41,215 nt of DNA from an uncultured Clostridium sp. (GCA_905212085.1 CAJMDF010000016.1:1-41215); one strand, 5' to 3'. Shown: positions 1-9,258, numbered from the stretch's first letter. Notes: a model not told the origin generated them from the letters alone. Numbers and translations: made by a program.

Positions 1-73
1 CTAATACGATACTCAAAATGAGCATTACTACCATCATTTCTGCTAATGTAAATGCTTTTTTAATCTTTAACAT
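1..73 (-). CDS. Type IV prepilin/pseudopilin, N-terminus only (runs off window)
   Basis: This is a partial gene whose first 24 codons lie in the window; it continues past base 1. The encoded start is a short basic leader followed by KKAFTLAEMM and a hydrophobic helix (VVMLILSIVL). That is the class III signal peptide of type IV pilins and pseudopilins, which a prepilin peptidase cleaves before the F and N-methylates, with the Glu at position +5. Ala replaces the more usual Gly before the cleavage point. A GGGAG ribosome site sits 6 nt before the ATG. The C-terminal part cannot be seen, so the role (pilus, competence or secretion pseudopilin) is open. Confidence 0.75.
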   Translation of the reverse strand, partial: MLKIKKAFTLAEMMVVMLILSIVL

Positions 74-206
74 TATAATACTCCCATAAAATTAGTGTAA
101 TTATTTATATTATATAGTATGTTACATTAATAGTCAAGATATTATATAAGGTTTTACATTATGTTTTGCTCTAAATATTTATAAAATAATTTTATTAGGA
201 GCGAAA

Positions 207-521
207 ATGTCTGATTTTAAAAAGCTTTTAGGTCAAAAAATTCAAAAAATAAGAAAGTCAAGAGGCTTAACACAAGAAAAACTTGCAGAAATAATTGATA
301 TAGAAACTCCCAGTCTAAGTTATTTAGAAACAGGAAAATATTCTCCATCAATTGAAACATTGCAGAAATTAAGTGAAGCTTTAAATGTTCAGCCTTGGGA
401 GTTTTATTATTTTTCTGATATTTCTGATGATGAAAAAAAAGAACAATTAAAACAAGCTTTAGATAAAGATCCAAAGCTTGTTAAAATAATGTATAGTATT
501 TATAAATCAATTATTTATTGA
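207..521 (+). CDS. XRE-family helix-turn-helix transcriptional regulator
   Basis: A 104-residue protein with a Cro/C1-type HTH over about residues 7-62. Its helices include the recognisable pieces RKSRGLTQEKLAE, SLSYLETGKYSPS and LQKLSEALNV. The C-terminal tail is short (about 35 residues, acidic then Lys-rich) with no sensor domain. AGGAG lies 5 nt before the ATG, which fixes the start. It is transcribed divergently from the prepilin gene, and its last 11 bases overlap the end of the convergent panD gene. The target is unknown; small stand-alone XRE proteins like this can be housekeeping or prophage/TA regulators, and no partner toxin is visible. Confidence 0.85.
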   Translation: MSDFKKLLGQKIQKIRKSRGLTQEKLAEIIDIETPSLSYLETGKYSPSIETLQKLSEALNVQPWEFYYFSDISDDEKKEQLKQALDKDPKLVKIMYSIYKSIIY

Positions 522-864
522 TTATTTTGTTATTGTCATCAACAATAATAATTGTAGGTTTGTAATTTTCCATTTCTTCAGGGTTGTACAAGCCATATGC
601 TATTATTATTACTTTGTCTCCAGGTTGAACTTTTCTTGCTGCAGCTCCATTTAAGCATATCATGCCAGAATCAGCTTTACCTTTAATTACGTATGTATGG
701 AATCTTTCTCCATTATTTACGTCCAAAATATCAACTTTTTGCCATTCTTTTATTTTTGATTCTTTCATTAATGTTTCATCAATAGTAATTGAGCCAACAT
801 AATTTAAATTTGCATCTGTTACAGTTGCTCTGTGTATTTTTGAACTAATAAATTCTTGTAGCAT
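511..864 (-). CDS. panD: Aspartate 1-decarboxylase (pyruvoyl enzyme)
   Basis: Converts L-aspartate to beta-alanine for pantothenate and coenzyme A synthesis in the cytoplasm. The 117-residue length fits the family. The proenzyme self-cleavage site is intact: Gly24-Ser25 within YVGSIT, giving the pyruvoyl group from Ser25. The family residues Lys9, Arg54, Thr57 and Tyr58 (ERFHTY) are all in place, as is the conserved LNGAAAR stretch. A weak AAGGA precedes the ATG. No panB or panC lies nearby. Its stop codon lies inside the end of the convergent XRE gene. Confidence 0.95.
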   Translation of the reverse strand: MLQEFISSKIHRATVTDANLNYVGSITIDETLMKESKIKEWQKVDILDVNNGERFHTYVIKGKADSGMICLNGAAARKVQPGDKVIIIAYGLYNPEEMENYKPTIIIVDDNNKIINK

Positions 865-966
865 TTTTTTATCCTTTTTTAAAGTTTTGTATAAATTTAA
901 GGGGTTTTAAATATTTTTATACCTTGCCCGAATATTTTAGCGCAAACATCAAAAAAAATCAAAAAT

Positions 967-999
967 AAGATGCAACTATTACAAAAATAGTTACATCTT
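967..999 (-). terminator. Intrinsic terminator after the GH13 gene
   Basis: Two 14-bp arms (967-980 and 986-999) pair with one G-U wobble around a 5-nt loop. Read on the minus strand, the hairpin is followed by an extended T-rich run (946-966). It stands just after the stop of the 577-residue GH13 gene and before panD, so it ends the three-gene minus-strand operon that starts at 6397. Confidence 0.75.
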
Positions 1000-1027
1000 T
1001 GTTGGTTTATTTAATGTGCCTTCTTAT

Positions 1028-2761
1028 TTATAAATTTTGTTTGTATATTTTATCACAGTAGTTTTCAATATTTGGTGTATCTATTTCAAAAACGTGAACT
1101 CTTGCTGGACCTAAATCTACGCATAATTCATTTTCTTTTGCCTGTAATATGCTTTCTTTACCGTAAGAAGGTAATAAGTTATTTAATTCTTGATCAGCTT
1201 TTAATGTAGGAACTTTTATTTTACAAGCTACAGCTCTATTTACGTTTTTATTCGCTACAACTAATAGAGTTTTTCCGTTATAATGTCTTGCATATGCAAT
1301 AATATTATCATTTTTATCGTTTTCTTTATCAAGTTGGATAAATGTTCCTTTAGATATTACATCAATATATTTATCACGCATTTTAAATGCGCTGGTCATA
1401 AATTTGCCTATTTCAGGTTGTGTTCCTCCAGGTTTTCTTGACAAGTTAAATATATCTAGTCTTCCTCTATGTACAGTCATTTCATGATTATCTGTTTGTG
1501 TTACCGGATTATATTTGTTAGCGAAAGAATAAATATAATCATCTCCTGTTTGGTATCCGTCTACGATATATGGATTTAACATTGGTAATGTGGCTTGTAG
1601 TCCCATAGTTAAATTACAGTAATCTGCTCCACCATGAAACATTGGTGAAATATCATCATGTGTAGCAAAAGAGCCGATTAGAGATTTACCTTTTGGTAAT
1701 TTATATGACATGTCTAATTGTTCTTTTACATAATCCATAAACGTTGTAGCATCAGGCCATTCATGGAATATGTGATACTGTCCGTATATAGAATCGAAGC
1801 CGGCTCTTAAAGAATCTTCCGGTCTGTCATATGGCATATTAGCTTGAGGTGATGCATCTTCATAAGTATATGTCTCTGCAAGCCAAGCAAATTGAGGATC
1901 TCTCATATGTGAGTAAGGTATTATTACATCCCAAAATTCTGCAGGTTTTGTTCTTGCAACATCTGCTCTTATTCCGTCAATACCTAAATCTATACACATA
2001 TCTACAAACTTTTTATGGTATTCTAATAGTTTTGGATTTAATGTTCTTTTCCCTTCGTCTTGCCAAGGTTGTAACATTCTAATATCATTCCAACCTTGAG
2101 GAGTTTTTGCAAGTCCGTCTTTTTCCATTGCCATTAATTCCGGCATGTTTAAAAACATTTCATAAGAAGCGCAACTTGGTAAATCCAACATTACTCTAAT
2201 GCCACGTTTATGACATTCATCTATAAATGCTTTAAATTGTTCTTTATCACTCCTTGGATCATTTTTATCTATTAACATCGGGTCAATTTCAAGCATATCT
2301 TTAGGTGCATAAACAGAGCCTGCTGTACCCATTGCTTTTATTTTACCTGGAGTGCTTATTGGTAAGACGTGTAATGTATTGAATCCTGATGCTTTTACTT
2401 CATCAAGTCTTTCTATTGCATTAAGAAATGTACCATGTTGTTCATTACCGTCAATATAATCATTCCCGTTTAAATCTTTTGCATTGAATGTTCTTGGAAC
2501 GATAGCTAAAATTTTTGCTTGATTTGTTTTAAATAATGTTTTTAAATCATTATGATAATTTATTACATTTGGAGTTGATTCAACTTTTTTTACAGTAGGG
2601 GTATTTATTAATGCAAGATTATTCAAATATGCATTTAACAAACCAGATTTTACTTCTTTTTTTGTTGGAGAAGTTATTGATGGAGTTTGATTATTATTTG
2701 AATTCTCCGTTTTATTTAAGTTATGTAATTTTAATGTTAATAAATTTGTTGAGTTTATCAT
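1028..2761 (-). CDS. GH13-family alpha-glucan-active enzyme (alpha-amylase superfamily)
   Basis: A 577-residue protein with a GH13 (beta/alpha)8 barrel from about residue 83. Catalytic landmarks are visible: nucleophile Asp267 in GIDGIRADVAR, acid/base Glu296 in AWLAETYTYED, and the third Asp369 in FATHDD. Region I is MLDLPSCASY and lacks the usual NH pair, so this is not a classic alpha-amylase and the exact substrate (maltodextrin, glycogen, transfer or hydrolysis) cannot be read off. A beta-sandwich-like C domain follows to about residue 560. The first ~80 residues are Asn/Thr-rich and probably disordered, and no signal peptide is seen. It is the last gene of an operon with two membrane proteins (2-bp and 1-bp gaps), which suggests that its function is tied to them. 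Confidence 0.85.
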   Translation of the reverse strand: MINSTNLLTLKLHNLNKTENSNNNQTPSITSPTKKEVKSGLLNAYLNNLALINTPTVKKVESTPNVINYHNDLKTLFKTNQAKILAIVPRTFNAKDLNGNDYIDGNEQHGTFLNAIERLDEVKASGFNTLHVLPISTPGKIKAMGTAGSVYAPKDMLEIDPMLIDKNDPRSDKEQFKAFIDECHKRGIRVMLDLPSCASYEMFLNMPELMAMEKDGLAKTPQGWNDIRMLQPWQDEGKRTLNPKLLEYHKKFVDMCIDLGIDGIRADVARTKPAEFWDVIIPYSHMRDPQFAWLAETYTYEDASPQANMPYDRPEDSLRAGFDSIYGQYHIFHEWPDATTFMDYVKEQLDMSYKLPKGKSLIGSFATHDDISPMFHGGADYCNLTMGLQATLPMLNPYIVDGYQTGDDYIYSFANKYNPVTQTDNHEMTVHRGRLDIFNLSRKPGGTQPEIGKFMTSAFKMRDKYIDVISKGTFIQLDKENDKNDNIIAYARHYNGKTLLVVANKNVNRAVACKIKVPTLKADQELNNLLPSYGKESILQAKENELCVDLGPARVHVFEIDTPNIENYCDKIYKQNL

Positions 2762-2763
2762 AG

Positions 2764-5358
2764 TTAATTACCTTTTTTCTCAGGTGATTTTGTTTTTCCA
2801 AAGAAGAATTGTGCAAGTACTGTCAAACCTAATGTTACTGCACCTATTGTGCCAAACATCTTTAACCATTTGTTAGTGTTATAAGCTTGCTGACCTGCTT
2901 TATAGAATAATTCATCTGTTGCAATACCTGTTAATAAGAATTTTAGTTCTGAACCAGTATCTTGGACTGGTCTGATTCTATGTCTAGGTTTTGCAAAGTT
3001 ATTTTCGCTGCCGATTTTTTCTATTATAAGTTTTCTATAATTGTTTAATTCTTCTTTTATTAAGTGTTTATCTGCTATCGCTTCAGTTTCTTTATCTAAA
3101 GGTTCTGCATAAAGCATATTCATAACATCTTGATAGAAGAATTTTTCATTTGGAATATCTACTAATTCTTGAGTTTTTCCATAATATTTATTAATAACTT
3201 TGCCTTCTTTTATTTCTAATGGACTATTATCAAATGAAGGATGTGGATTTCTTGCCATATAGAATTTATTAGCAAAATCTGATGAGTGACCATTTATTGT
3301 AAATTGTTTTGCAAATTCTATTATTTCTTCTTTTCCTTCTCTTGAATATTTACTCAATGGTTCTATATCATTTGCTCTTTTAGCTATTTGTCTGTAATAG
3401 AATAGAGTATTATATAATCTCAAGAATGAGCTTTTTATTCCTAATAATCTTTCTGTTGCATATGCTTTTTGTATATTTTTAAGAGTTCCAACATTATCAT
3501 TTCCGTTGACACCTATAATTGATTTCGCAGTTTTGTTGAAACCTAATTCATTTATAGATTCTGCAAATTCATTAAAGATTGTATCAACTTGATTTTCATA
3601 ATTAGATTTTAATCCCATTTTTTGAGCATCAGATAAGTTTTCTGTATTTTTAAGAATTGGAACAGAAATATCACTAGGTTTTATTAATGTATCTATTTCT
3701 GAAATTTTACCGGCTAAAGAATCCATTAATTTTGTGTAAGATGTATCGTTTGAAACTATTTTTTCAATTTTATCTCTTACTAAATTGCCCATTATGTTTC
3801 TATCAAAACTGCATTTATCTAAATCTTTTTTGGTTATACCGAATAATTTTAATAAGGATTTTGATGTATTATTCCAATAATTTGCTGCAATAGTTTCAGG
3901 AGCAGAGCCTACTTTAATTAGTGCATATTTATCTAATACTGCTTTTTTAGCTCTAAAATTATCCATTACGGTTGCAACTTTTCTAAGTTTTTCTATTGTG
4001 GTAGAATCCAGTATGCTTCCTGATATTTTACTTAATACTGATTTTATTGGATGTTTATTCTCTTTATTACTTGCTATAAGTTTTTTGATATATGTTAAAT
4101 CCAGTTTTTTATCTTCTGGAACATTATTATTGTAATTATTAACATTTGATTGAATTAATAATATTATTTTATCTGTAATATTTTTGAAATCAGTTTTCTT
4201 TATATTTTGGTTCAGGTAGTTATTGTCTTTAAACAATTTGTACAATGTGTCGTAATTTGGAAGTATTTCTTTTAGTGTTGCGTTATCAAATTGTTTATGT
4301 TCAAATTTTTTATTTAAATTTTTTACAATTGATTTTATTGTATTATCATTTATAAAGAAACTTTCATTATTTATTATTCCGTGTAAATCAGATTTGATAC
4401 TTTCTGCTGTTACTAAATCAGCATCTTTCGTAAAAGTATTAATAATAAGTGTCCCTAATTCTTTATCAATTGGTTTATCTTTATATAGTGCAATAATTTT
4501 TTCTAAATTTTTCTTAGTAGCGTTATCTTGATATTTATTTGCATATTTATCAATATTATTTAAAAGTTTATCTGCTTTTTTGTTTTGTAAATTATTTAAA
4601 TATTTTGCGAGATAAGGCTCTGCTTGGTTACAAATTAAAGCACTCATCACAGGAGTTGCAAAACCTGCTGATAACATCCATAATGTGTTATTCTGAATTG
4701 CAATTTTTTTCATTTTTTCTTGGATTGCATCTCGTCTGTTTGGAATATTTTTATCTACGCCTAATCTATTACCTATTTTTTGAATTTCTTCATCTGAATA
4801 TAAATCCCAAGGTATAAATTGTGGGTCTTGGTAAAATGGTTTTTTCCTGCCAAAACTGTCTTCATATTCTTTTTGAACATTAACACCATGAATTAAATAT
4901 GCCGGTAATTGAATTGCAATTTTAGGCCATATTGCCATTGATGCTAAAAATGAACCCAAACCTACAAATTCCATGCCTTTAGTCATCGGAGTTTGTTTTC
5001 TTGTGAATAGATAGCCTGCAATTGCAAGTCCGCCGAGTTTTAATCCGATATCATTAATTTTACCTAATTCATGATCGTTAGCTTCCCCTTTGATTGCATG
5101 TTTTAAAGCTTTAGCATCATAAATCCCGTCTTTTACCATTAATGCAGGTGCGTTAAATATATTTCCGCTAATTAATCTGCCTTTTCCCTTTAACGGTTTA
5201 ATAAAAGTTCTGTTATCCAATTCATGTTGGATATCAAAATTTGGCATTGGTTTTTTAGGTGAATTTATAATCGTTGTTTGATTTTGTTTCTGTTGTTGTG
5301 ATTTATATTCGCCTAATGGTTTGCGTGTTATGTAATTTTGGATTAGATTTGTTGTCAT
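2764..5358 (-). CDS. Large membrane-associated protein of unknown function, paralogous in part to its upstream neighbour
   Basis: I do not recognise a named family. The 864-residue protein has hydrophobic segments near residues 105-155, another near 226-245 and one close to the C-terminus (about 835-855, with LGLTVLAQFFF). Between them lies a long Lys/Asn-rich, probably helical central region of about 550 residues. Residues 182-236 (IPWDLYSDEE, then NRLGVDKN, then AGFATPVM) match the neighbour's residues 180-250 (FPRWDLLYGDE, KRLGMGKN, AATGVAFAF), so the two share a membrane-proximal module. The gene starts 1 bp after the upstream stop and ends 2 bp before the GH13 gene, implying translational coupling. 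A structural or scaffold role for a glucan enzyme is only a guess. Confidence 0.7.
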   Translation of the reverse strand: MTTNLIQNYITRKPLGEYKSQQQKQNQTTIINSPKKPMPNFDIQHELDNRTFIKPLKGKGRLISGNIFNAPALMVKDGIYDAKALKHAIKGEANDHELGKINDIGLKLGGLAIAGYLFTRKQTPMTKGMEFVGLGSFLASMAIWPKIAIQLPAYLIHGVNVQKEYEDSFGRKKPFYQDPQFIPWDLYSDEEIQKIGNRLGVDKNIPNRRDAIQEKMKKIAIQNNTLWMLSAGFATPVMSALICNQAEPYLAKYLNNLQNKKADKLLNNIDKYANKYQDNATKKNLEKIIALYKDKPIDKELGTLIINTFTKDADLVTAESIKSDLHGIINNESFFINDNTIKSIVKNLNKKFEHKQFDNATLKEILPNYDTLYKLFKDNNYLNQNIKKTDFKNITDKIILLIQSNVNNYNNNVPEDKKLDLTYIKKLIASNKENKHPIKSVLSKISGSILDSTTIEKLRKVATVMDNFRAKKAVLDKYALIKVGSAPETIAANYWNNTSKSLLKLFGITKKDLDKCSFDRNIMGNLVRDKIEKIVSNDTSYTKLMDSLAGKISEIDTLIKPSDISVPILKNTENLSDAQKMGLKSNYENQVDTIFNEFAESINELGFNKTAKSIIGVNGNDNVGTLKNIQKAYATERLLGIKSSFLRLYNTLFYYRQIAKRANDIEPLSKYSREGKEEIIEFAKQFTINGHSSDFANKFYMARNPHPSFDNSPLEIKEGKVINKYYGKTQELVDIPNEKFFYQDVMNMLYAEPLDKETEAIADKHLIKEELNNYRKLIIEKIGSENNFAKPRHRIRPVQDTGSELKFLLTGIATDELFYKAGQQAYNTNKWLKMFGTIGAVTLGLTVLAQFFFGKTKSPEKKGN

Positions 5359-5359
5359 A

Positions 5360-6397
5360 TTAGTTTACCACGTACCTGTCATCTTTTTTGATTACGTCAG
5401 CAGCATCAATTTTTGATGGCTTTTGTGAACTTGACATTGCGTTTATTACACCAAGAACCGATGAAAGAACTGCTGTTCCTAATAAAATTTTTCCGGCATG
5501 TTTATTTATGCCGCTACCTTCTCCTTTATAGAATGATTTTGCACTTTTTACAAAATTTCTTCCAAAAGATTTTACTGAATTGGTAAATTCTTTACCTTTC
5601 CAGAATTTAAATGTCATTACATTGAAAAAATTCTCCCAAGGTTTTTGAAATGCAAATGCAACACCTGTTGCAGCCCATAGATATGATGATATATTTTTTG
5701 CCAGGCTTGATTTAATAATAATTTCTTTGATTCTTGCTTTTACTTCTTGGTCAGAATCATTTAAGTTTTTCCCCATTCCTAATCGTTTTGCAATTCTGTC
5801 ATATCTGTAATTTCTTTTTTCACCTTTGGTTTCATCTCCATATAATAAATCCCAACGAGGGAACTCAACACTTTCAAAGACTTTATGGTATTCAATACTT
5901 GTGATATCAGTATCATTTATATCTTCAGGTAATTCATAATTAACTTTTGCATAAGGTCTTTCAGTGTCAATACCTGTCATTAAGCGAATAGGTGTACTGA
6001 TGAACGATTTTGAGATATTTTTAGCAATCCCGTAGAATACAACACCTAATGCCATTTTTTTACCTAATGATGATGCTTTTGTTTGTGCGAATGGTGCAAA
6101 ATATTTATTTGCAGCATTAAATACTCCCATTAACATGCCACTGCCGATAAGGTAAGGAACTGTTCCCATAGTTAAAAATTCATAAAAATTAGCGTTTTTA
6201 CTTCCTTTTAACCCTTTTGCAGGATATAAAGTCGCAGCATTTGTAAGTTTATCAATTCCTATACGTGTGCGTGTGGCAAAATTATTTTTTAAAAGAGTAT
6301 CATGATCATAATCAATAGCTTTTTTAGTTTCTTCTTTGCCTTTATCTGCAGAAAAGTTTATTTTGTTGTTGGTATTATTAATAATAGGTAAAATCAT
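5360..6397 (-). CDS. Membrane protein of unknown function, first gene of the GH13 operon
   Basis: A 345-residue protein without a recognised family. It has hydrophobic segments around residues 75-95, 112-135 and 235-250, plus a C-terminal helix at about 303-322 (ILLGTAVLSSVLGVIN). The N-terminus contains NKINFSADKG, resembling the short '-I/V-x-F-x-' N-terminal element of the GH77-like protein at 24651. Residues 180-254 are homologous to a segment of the next gene product. GGAG lies 5 nt before the ATG, and a candidate promoter lies at 6442-6470. It is co-transcribed with the 864-residue protein and the GH13 enzyme. Confidence 0.7.
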   Translation of the reverse strand: MILPIINNTNNKINFSADKGKEETKKAIDYDHDTLLKNNFATRTRIGIDKLTNAATLYPAKGLKGSKNANFYEFLTMGTVPYLIGSGMLMGVFNAANKYFAPFAQTKASSLGKKMALGVVFYGIAKNISKSFISTPIRLMTGIDTERPYAKVNYELPEDINDTDITSIEYHKVFESVEFPRWDLLYGDETKGEKRNYRYDRIAKRLGMGKNLNDSDQEVKARIKEIIIKSSLAKNISSYLWAATGVAFAFQKPWENFFNVMTFKFWKGKEFTNSVKSFGRNFVKSAKSFYKGEGSGINKHAGKILLGTAVLSSVLGVINAMSSSQKPSKIDAADVIKKDDRYVVN

Positions 6398-6441
6398 CTT
6401 TACTCCACACTCATCGATGTATTAATATAAGATTCGTGAAT

Positions 6442-6470
6442 ATTATTTTTTGATAGTGTTTTTAAATCAA
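6442..6470 (-). promoter_or_regulatory. Candidate sigma-70-type promoter of the membrane protein/GH13 operon
   Basis: On the minus strand TTGATT (6465-6470) and AATAAT (6442-6447) are separated by 17 bp, about 45 bp upstream of the first operon gene. The -10 box is imperfect and the DNA is AT-rich, so chance is possible. Confidence 0.4.
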
Positions 6471-6495
6471 TTTTACATTTTTTAACAATATATTT

Positions 6496-7341
6496 TTAAC
6501 TGAATATTGTAAAAAATATTGCAGTTGCAATTCCTGCAATAATGCAGTAATAGCCGAATATTGCGAGTGAAAATTTTGATATAAATTTCATAAAATATTT
6601 TATACATAAATATCCTACAATCGCTGAAACTATTGTGCCGGCAATGATTGCTGTCCAATTATATTTAATTGCTTCATGGATATCTATTTTTATAAGCGGA
6701 TATACCATTGATGCACCAAGGATAATTGGAATACTTAACAGAAATGAGTATCTGGCTGCTGTTACTCTATCTAATCCGCAAAAAAGACCTGTTGCAATAG
6801 TCCAACCGGAGCGAGAAAAGCCAGGAAGAGCGGCTAGACCTTGAGCTAAACCTATTAAAATTGATGTTTTTAGGGATACTTCATCTTTTTTTTCTTCAAG
6901 CTTTTTAGATTTATATTCGCTGTATAAAAGAGTAAAACCGGTAATGAATAGTAAAATACCTACAATTGAGGGGGTATATACTAGTTTTTCTGCTATTTCA
7001 TTTATAGGTAGAGCGAGCATGATCGTGATTATTGTGCCGGCTATAATAAATAGACCTAATTTTGCTTCTTTATTTTCCCAATTTTTTGTTTTAAGAGCAT
7101 GCCACATTGCTTTCAAAATGTTTAATACATCTTTTCTGAAAAATATTAATACTGCAATTAATGTTCCTAAGTGAACCATAATATCAAAAAATACTTCTTC
7201 ATTAGAGCTTTGTACAATCGGAATATTTTTGATTACTTTGTAAAAATTAGATGTAAACACAAGGTGAGCAGAACTTGAGATTGGTAAAAATTCACTCAAA
7301 CCTTGAACTATCCCCATTAAAATTGCCTGTATAAAATTCAT
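6496..7341 (-). CDS. uppP: Undecaprenyl-diphosphatase (BacA family)
   Basis: Inner-membrane phosphatase that recycles undecaprenyl diphosphate to the monophosphate lipid carrier used for peptidoglycan and O-antigen synthesis. The 281-residue length is typical. Both signature motifs are intact: SEFLPISSSAH at residues 16-26 with the catalytic Glu17, and PGFSRSG at 173-179 with Arg177. About eight membrane helices are predicted. An AAAGGA site precedes the ATG. It follows the kdsD-kdsC-queD genes on the same strand after a 95-bp gap, so it may be read through from them or have its own start. Confidence 0.95.
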   Translation of the reverse strand: MNFIQAILMGIVQGLSEFLPISSSAHLVFTSNFYKVIKNIPIVQSSNEEVFFDIMVHLGTLIAVLIFFRKDVLNILKAMWHALKTKNWENKEAKLGLFIIAGTIITIMLALPINEIAEKLVYTPSIVGILLFITGFTLLYSEYKSKKLEEKKDEVSLKTSILIGLAQGLAALPGFSRSGWTIATGLFCGLDRVTAARYSFLLSIPIILGASMVYPLIKIDIHEAIKYNWTAIIAGTIVSAIVGYLCIKYFMKFISKFSLAIFGYYCIIAGIATAIFFTIFS

Positions 7342-7436
7342 TAATATTCCTTTCTCTTATTATCAAATGCAAAACTAATATGCTTTTTTTTTTTTGAAAA
7401 AGCTTTTTTAGATATAAAATAAAAATTTAAAAGATT

Positions 7437-7799
7437 TTATTCTTCTTCAAAATATGAACAACAAGAAGTTTGAGTTTCCCAAACAGTTACTTTGCTAAGT
7501 TGGACGACTCTTTCTTTTAATTTGTTGTAAATGAACATTGAAATCATTTCACTTGAAGGGCTTTCCCCTTTAAATTCCGGGAGAGCGTTTAAATCTTTAT
7601 GGTCAAGTAAATCTAAAACGGCTTTTAATTCTTTTTTTAGAATTTTATAATCCATTAAAATATTACTTTTATCTAAAGTATCACCTTTTACAAATACTTC
7701 TACCATCCAATTATGACCATGTTGATTTTCACATTCGCCTTCATAATTTAATAAATGATGAGCAGCTGCAAAAAAAGCTTGTGTTTTAATTTCAAACAT
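7437..7799 (-). CDS. queD: 6-carboxy-tetrahydropterin synthase / PTPS-family enzyme
   Basis: Acts on dihydroneopterin triphosphate in queuosine (7-deazaguanine) synthesis. The 120-residue protein shows the zinc-binding histidines (AAHHL, His14/15; CENQHGHNW, His27 and His29), Cys23 as the likely catalytic thiol, the MDYKILK element around Asp50, LDHKDLN with His67, and a late Glu (WETQTS, Glu108). The ribosome site AAGGGG lies in the end of kdsC, with 2 bp between the genes. No queC or queE is nearby, so QueD rather than a folate PTPS variant is the likely but not certain assignment. Confidence 0.88.
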   Translation of the reverse strand: MFEIKTQAFFAAAHHLLNYEGECENQHGHNWMVEVFVKGDTLDKSNILMDYKILKKELKAVLDLLDHKDLNALPEFKGESPSSEMISMFIYNKLKERVVQLSKVTVWETQTSCCSYFEEE

Positions 7800-7801
7800 T
7801 T

Positions 7802-8266
7802 TTATTTCCCCTTTTTCAATATGTAATCACAAAATTCCCGAACAGCACCTCTCCCGCCATTTTTTGAAGATATAAAGTTTGCAACTTCTTTTACTTCATC
7901 TACAGAATCATTTGGACAGCCCTTTAAATGAACTTTTTCCAAAATACAAATATCTGGTAAATCATCTCCCATATAAGCTATTTCATCAAATTTAATATTA
8001 TATTTTTTCATAATATTTTCAAGGGTTTCAATTTTATTTTTTGATCCTTGATGCAATTCGGTTATATTTAAATTTTTTGCACGATGTTCAACTGTACCGT
8101 TGTTGCGGGCCGTGATAATTGCGGTTATAATCCCTGCCTTATGCAAATTTACAATTCCTTGACCATCTTTTGCATTAAAAGTTTTATATTCGCATCCATT
8201 CTCATCAAAAGTCAGGCTGCCATCTGTAAGTACACCATCTACATCAAAAGCTACAAGTTTAATCAT
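7802..8266 (-). CDS. kdsC: 3-deoxy-D-manno-octulosonate 8-phosphate phosphatase (HAD family)
   Basis: Removes phosphate from Kdo-8-P in the pathway that makes the LPS inner-core sugar Kdo. The 154-residue, cap-less HAD protein has the nucleophile motif FDVDGVLTDG (Asp8 and Asp10), the ITARNN motif II region, the YMGDDLPD motif IV and the C-terminal NGGRGAVREFCDYIL typical of KdsC. It starts 2 bp after kdsD, with the GGGG-containing ribosome site inside the end of kdsD. The pairing with kdsD makes the assignment strong. Confidence 0.94.
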   Translation of the reverse strand: MIKLVAFDVDGVLTDGSLTFDENGCEYKTFNAKDGQGIVNLHKAGIITAIITARNNGTVEHRAKNLNITELHQGSKNKIETLENIMKKYNIKFDEIAYMGDDLPDICILEKVHLKGCPNDSVDEVKEVANFISSKNGGRGAVREFCDYILKKGK

Positions 8267-8268
8267 CT

Positions 8269-9258
8269 TTATGCTACCCCTGCTCTTAATAAATCATGGA
8301 TATGTATAACACCTATTGGTCTGTTATTTTCATCAACAACTGCAAGAGCTGTAATTGAGAATTTTTCCATAAGATTTAAGGCACTTGCTCCGTAATCTTT
8401 TTGAGAAATATGTTTTGGATTAGCTGACATGACGTCTTTTGCGGTTAATGGCCTAATATTTTCATATTTTATAAGAGTCCTTCTTATGTCTCCATCTGTG
8501 ATAACACCAGTAAGAATTCCTGCAGGATTTATAATCATAGCCATTCCAAGCTTCTTTTCTGAAATTAATTTGATTACATCTGCAAAGGAATCTGTTTCTT
8601 TTGCAATTGGGAGCTTTTCAATGTCTGTAAGCATTAGATCAGATACTTTGTAAGTGAAGCCTTTTCCTAAAGCTCCTGATGGGTGGAAAATTAAGAAGTC
8701 TTCTTTTGTAAAACCGCGTTTTTTTAATAGGCATACAGCTAAAGCATCTCCCATTGCAAGTGTAGCTGTTGTACTTGCTGTTGGAGCTTTGTTAAGAGGA
8801 CAAGCTTCTTTTTCTACAGAAATATCAAGTGTTACATCTGAAGAATGAGCAAGAGTTGAATTCATTTTACCTGTCATTCCAATCATTGTTACGCCAAATC
8901 TTTTAATCAAAGGTAAAAGGTTTAGTAATTCTTGAGTTTCTCCGCTGTTGGAAATCGCTATTACAACATCGTTTCTTGTGATAATGCCGGAATCACCATG
9001 GGTGCTTTCTGCTGGATGTAAAAAGTAAGAAGGTGTTCCTGTAGATGTAAGTGTTGCAGCTATTTTCCTTCCAATAAGACCTGATTTTCCCATTCCTGTA
9101 ACGATTACACGACCTTTACAGTTATAAAGAATATCAACTGCTTTATCAAAATCTTCTCCAATATTATTTTTTAATCTTAAAATAGAATTTGCTTCAATGT
9201 CTAAGACTTCTTTTGCTAATTCATTAATTTTACTGTTAGTCATTATAGTCATACCCAT
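8269..9258 (-). CDS. kdsD: D-arabinose 5-phosphate isomerase
   Basis: Interconverts ribulose 5-phosphate and arabinose 5-phosphate, the first committed step to Kdo. The 329-residue protein has an N-terminal SIS domain (about 45-185) with GMGKSGLIGRKIAATL, HGDSG and ISNSGETQEL, and two C-terminal CBS repeats (about 210-325) ending in GVIHIHDLLRAG. The chosen ATG has AGGGG 9 nt upstream; two later in-frame Met codons (residues 3 and 6) lie close by. It heads the kdsD-kdsC-queD operon, divergent from the small gene at 9363. Confidence 0.95.
   Translation of the reverse strand: MGMTIMTNSKINELAKEVLDIEANSILRLKNNIGEDFDKAVDILYNCKGRVIVTGMGKSGLIGRKIAATLTSTGTPSYFLHPAESTHGDSGIITRNDVVIAISNSGETQELLNLLPLIKRFGVTMIGMTGKMNSTLAHSSDVTLDISVEKEACPLNKAPTASTTATLAMGDALAVCLLKKRGFTKEDFLIFHPSGALGKGFTYKVSDLMLTDIEKLPIAKETDSFADVIKLISEKKLGMAMIINPAGILTGVITDGDIRRTLIKYENIRPLTAKDVMSANPKHISQKDYGASALNLMEKFSITALAVVDENNRPIGVIHIHDLLRAGVA

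Noticed and set aside
7383..7420. T-run and AAAAAGCTTTTT palindrome after queD as an intrinsic terminator
   Set aside because: On the minus strand the stem is all A/T apart from one GC step and is not followed by a T-run in the right direction; read-through to uppP is as likely.
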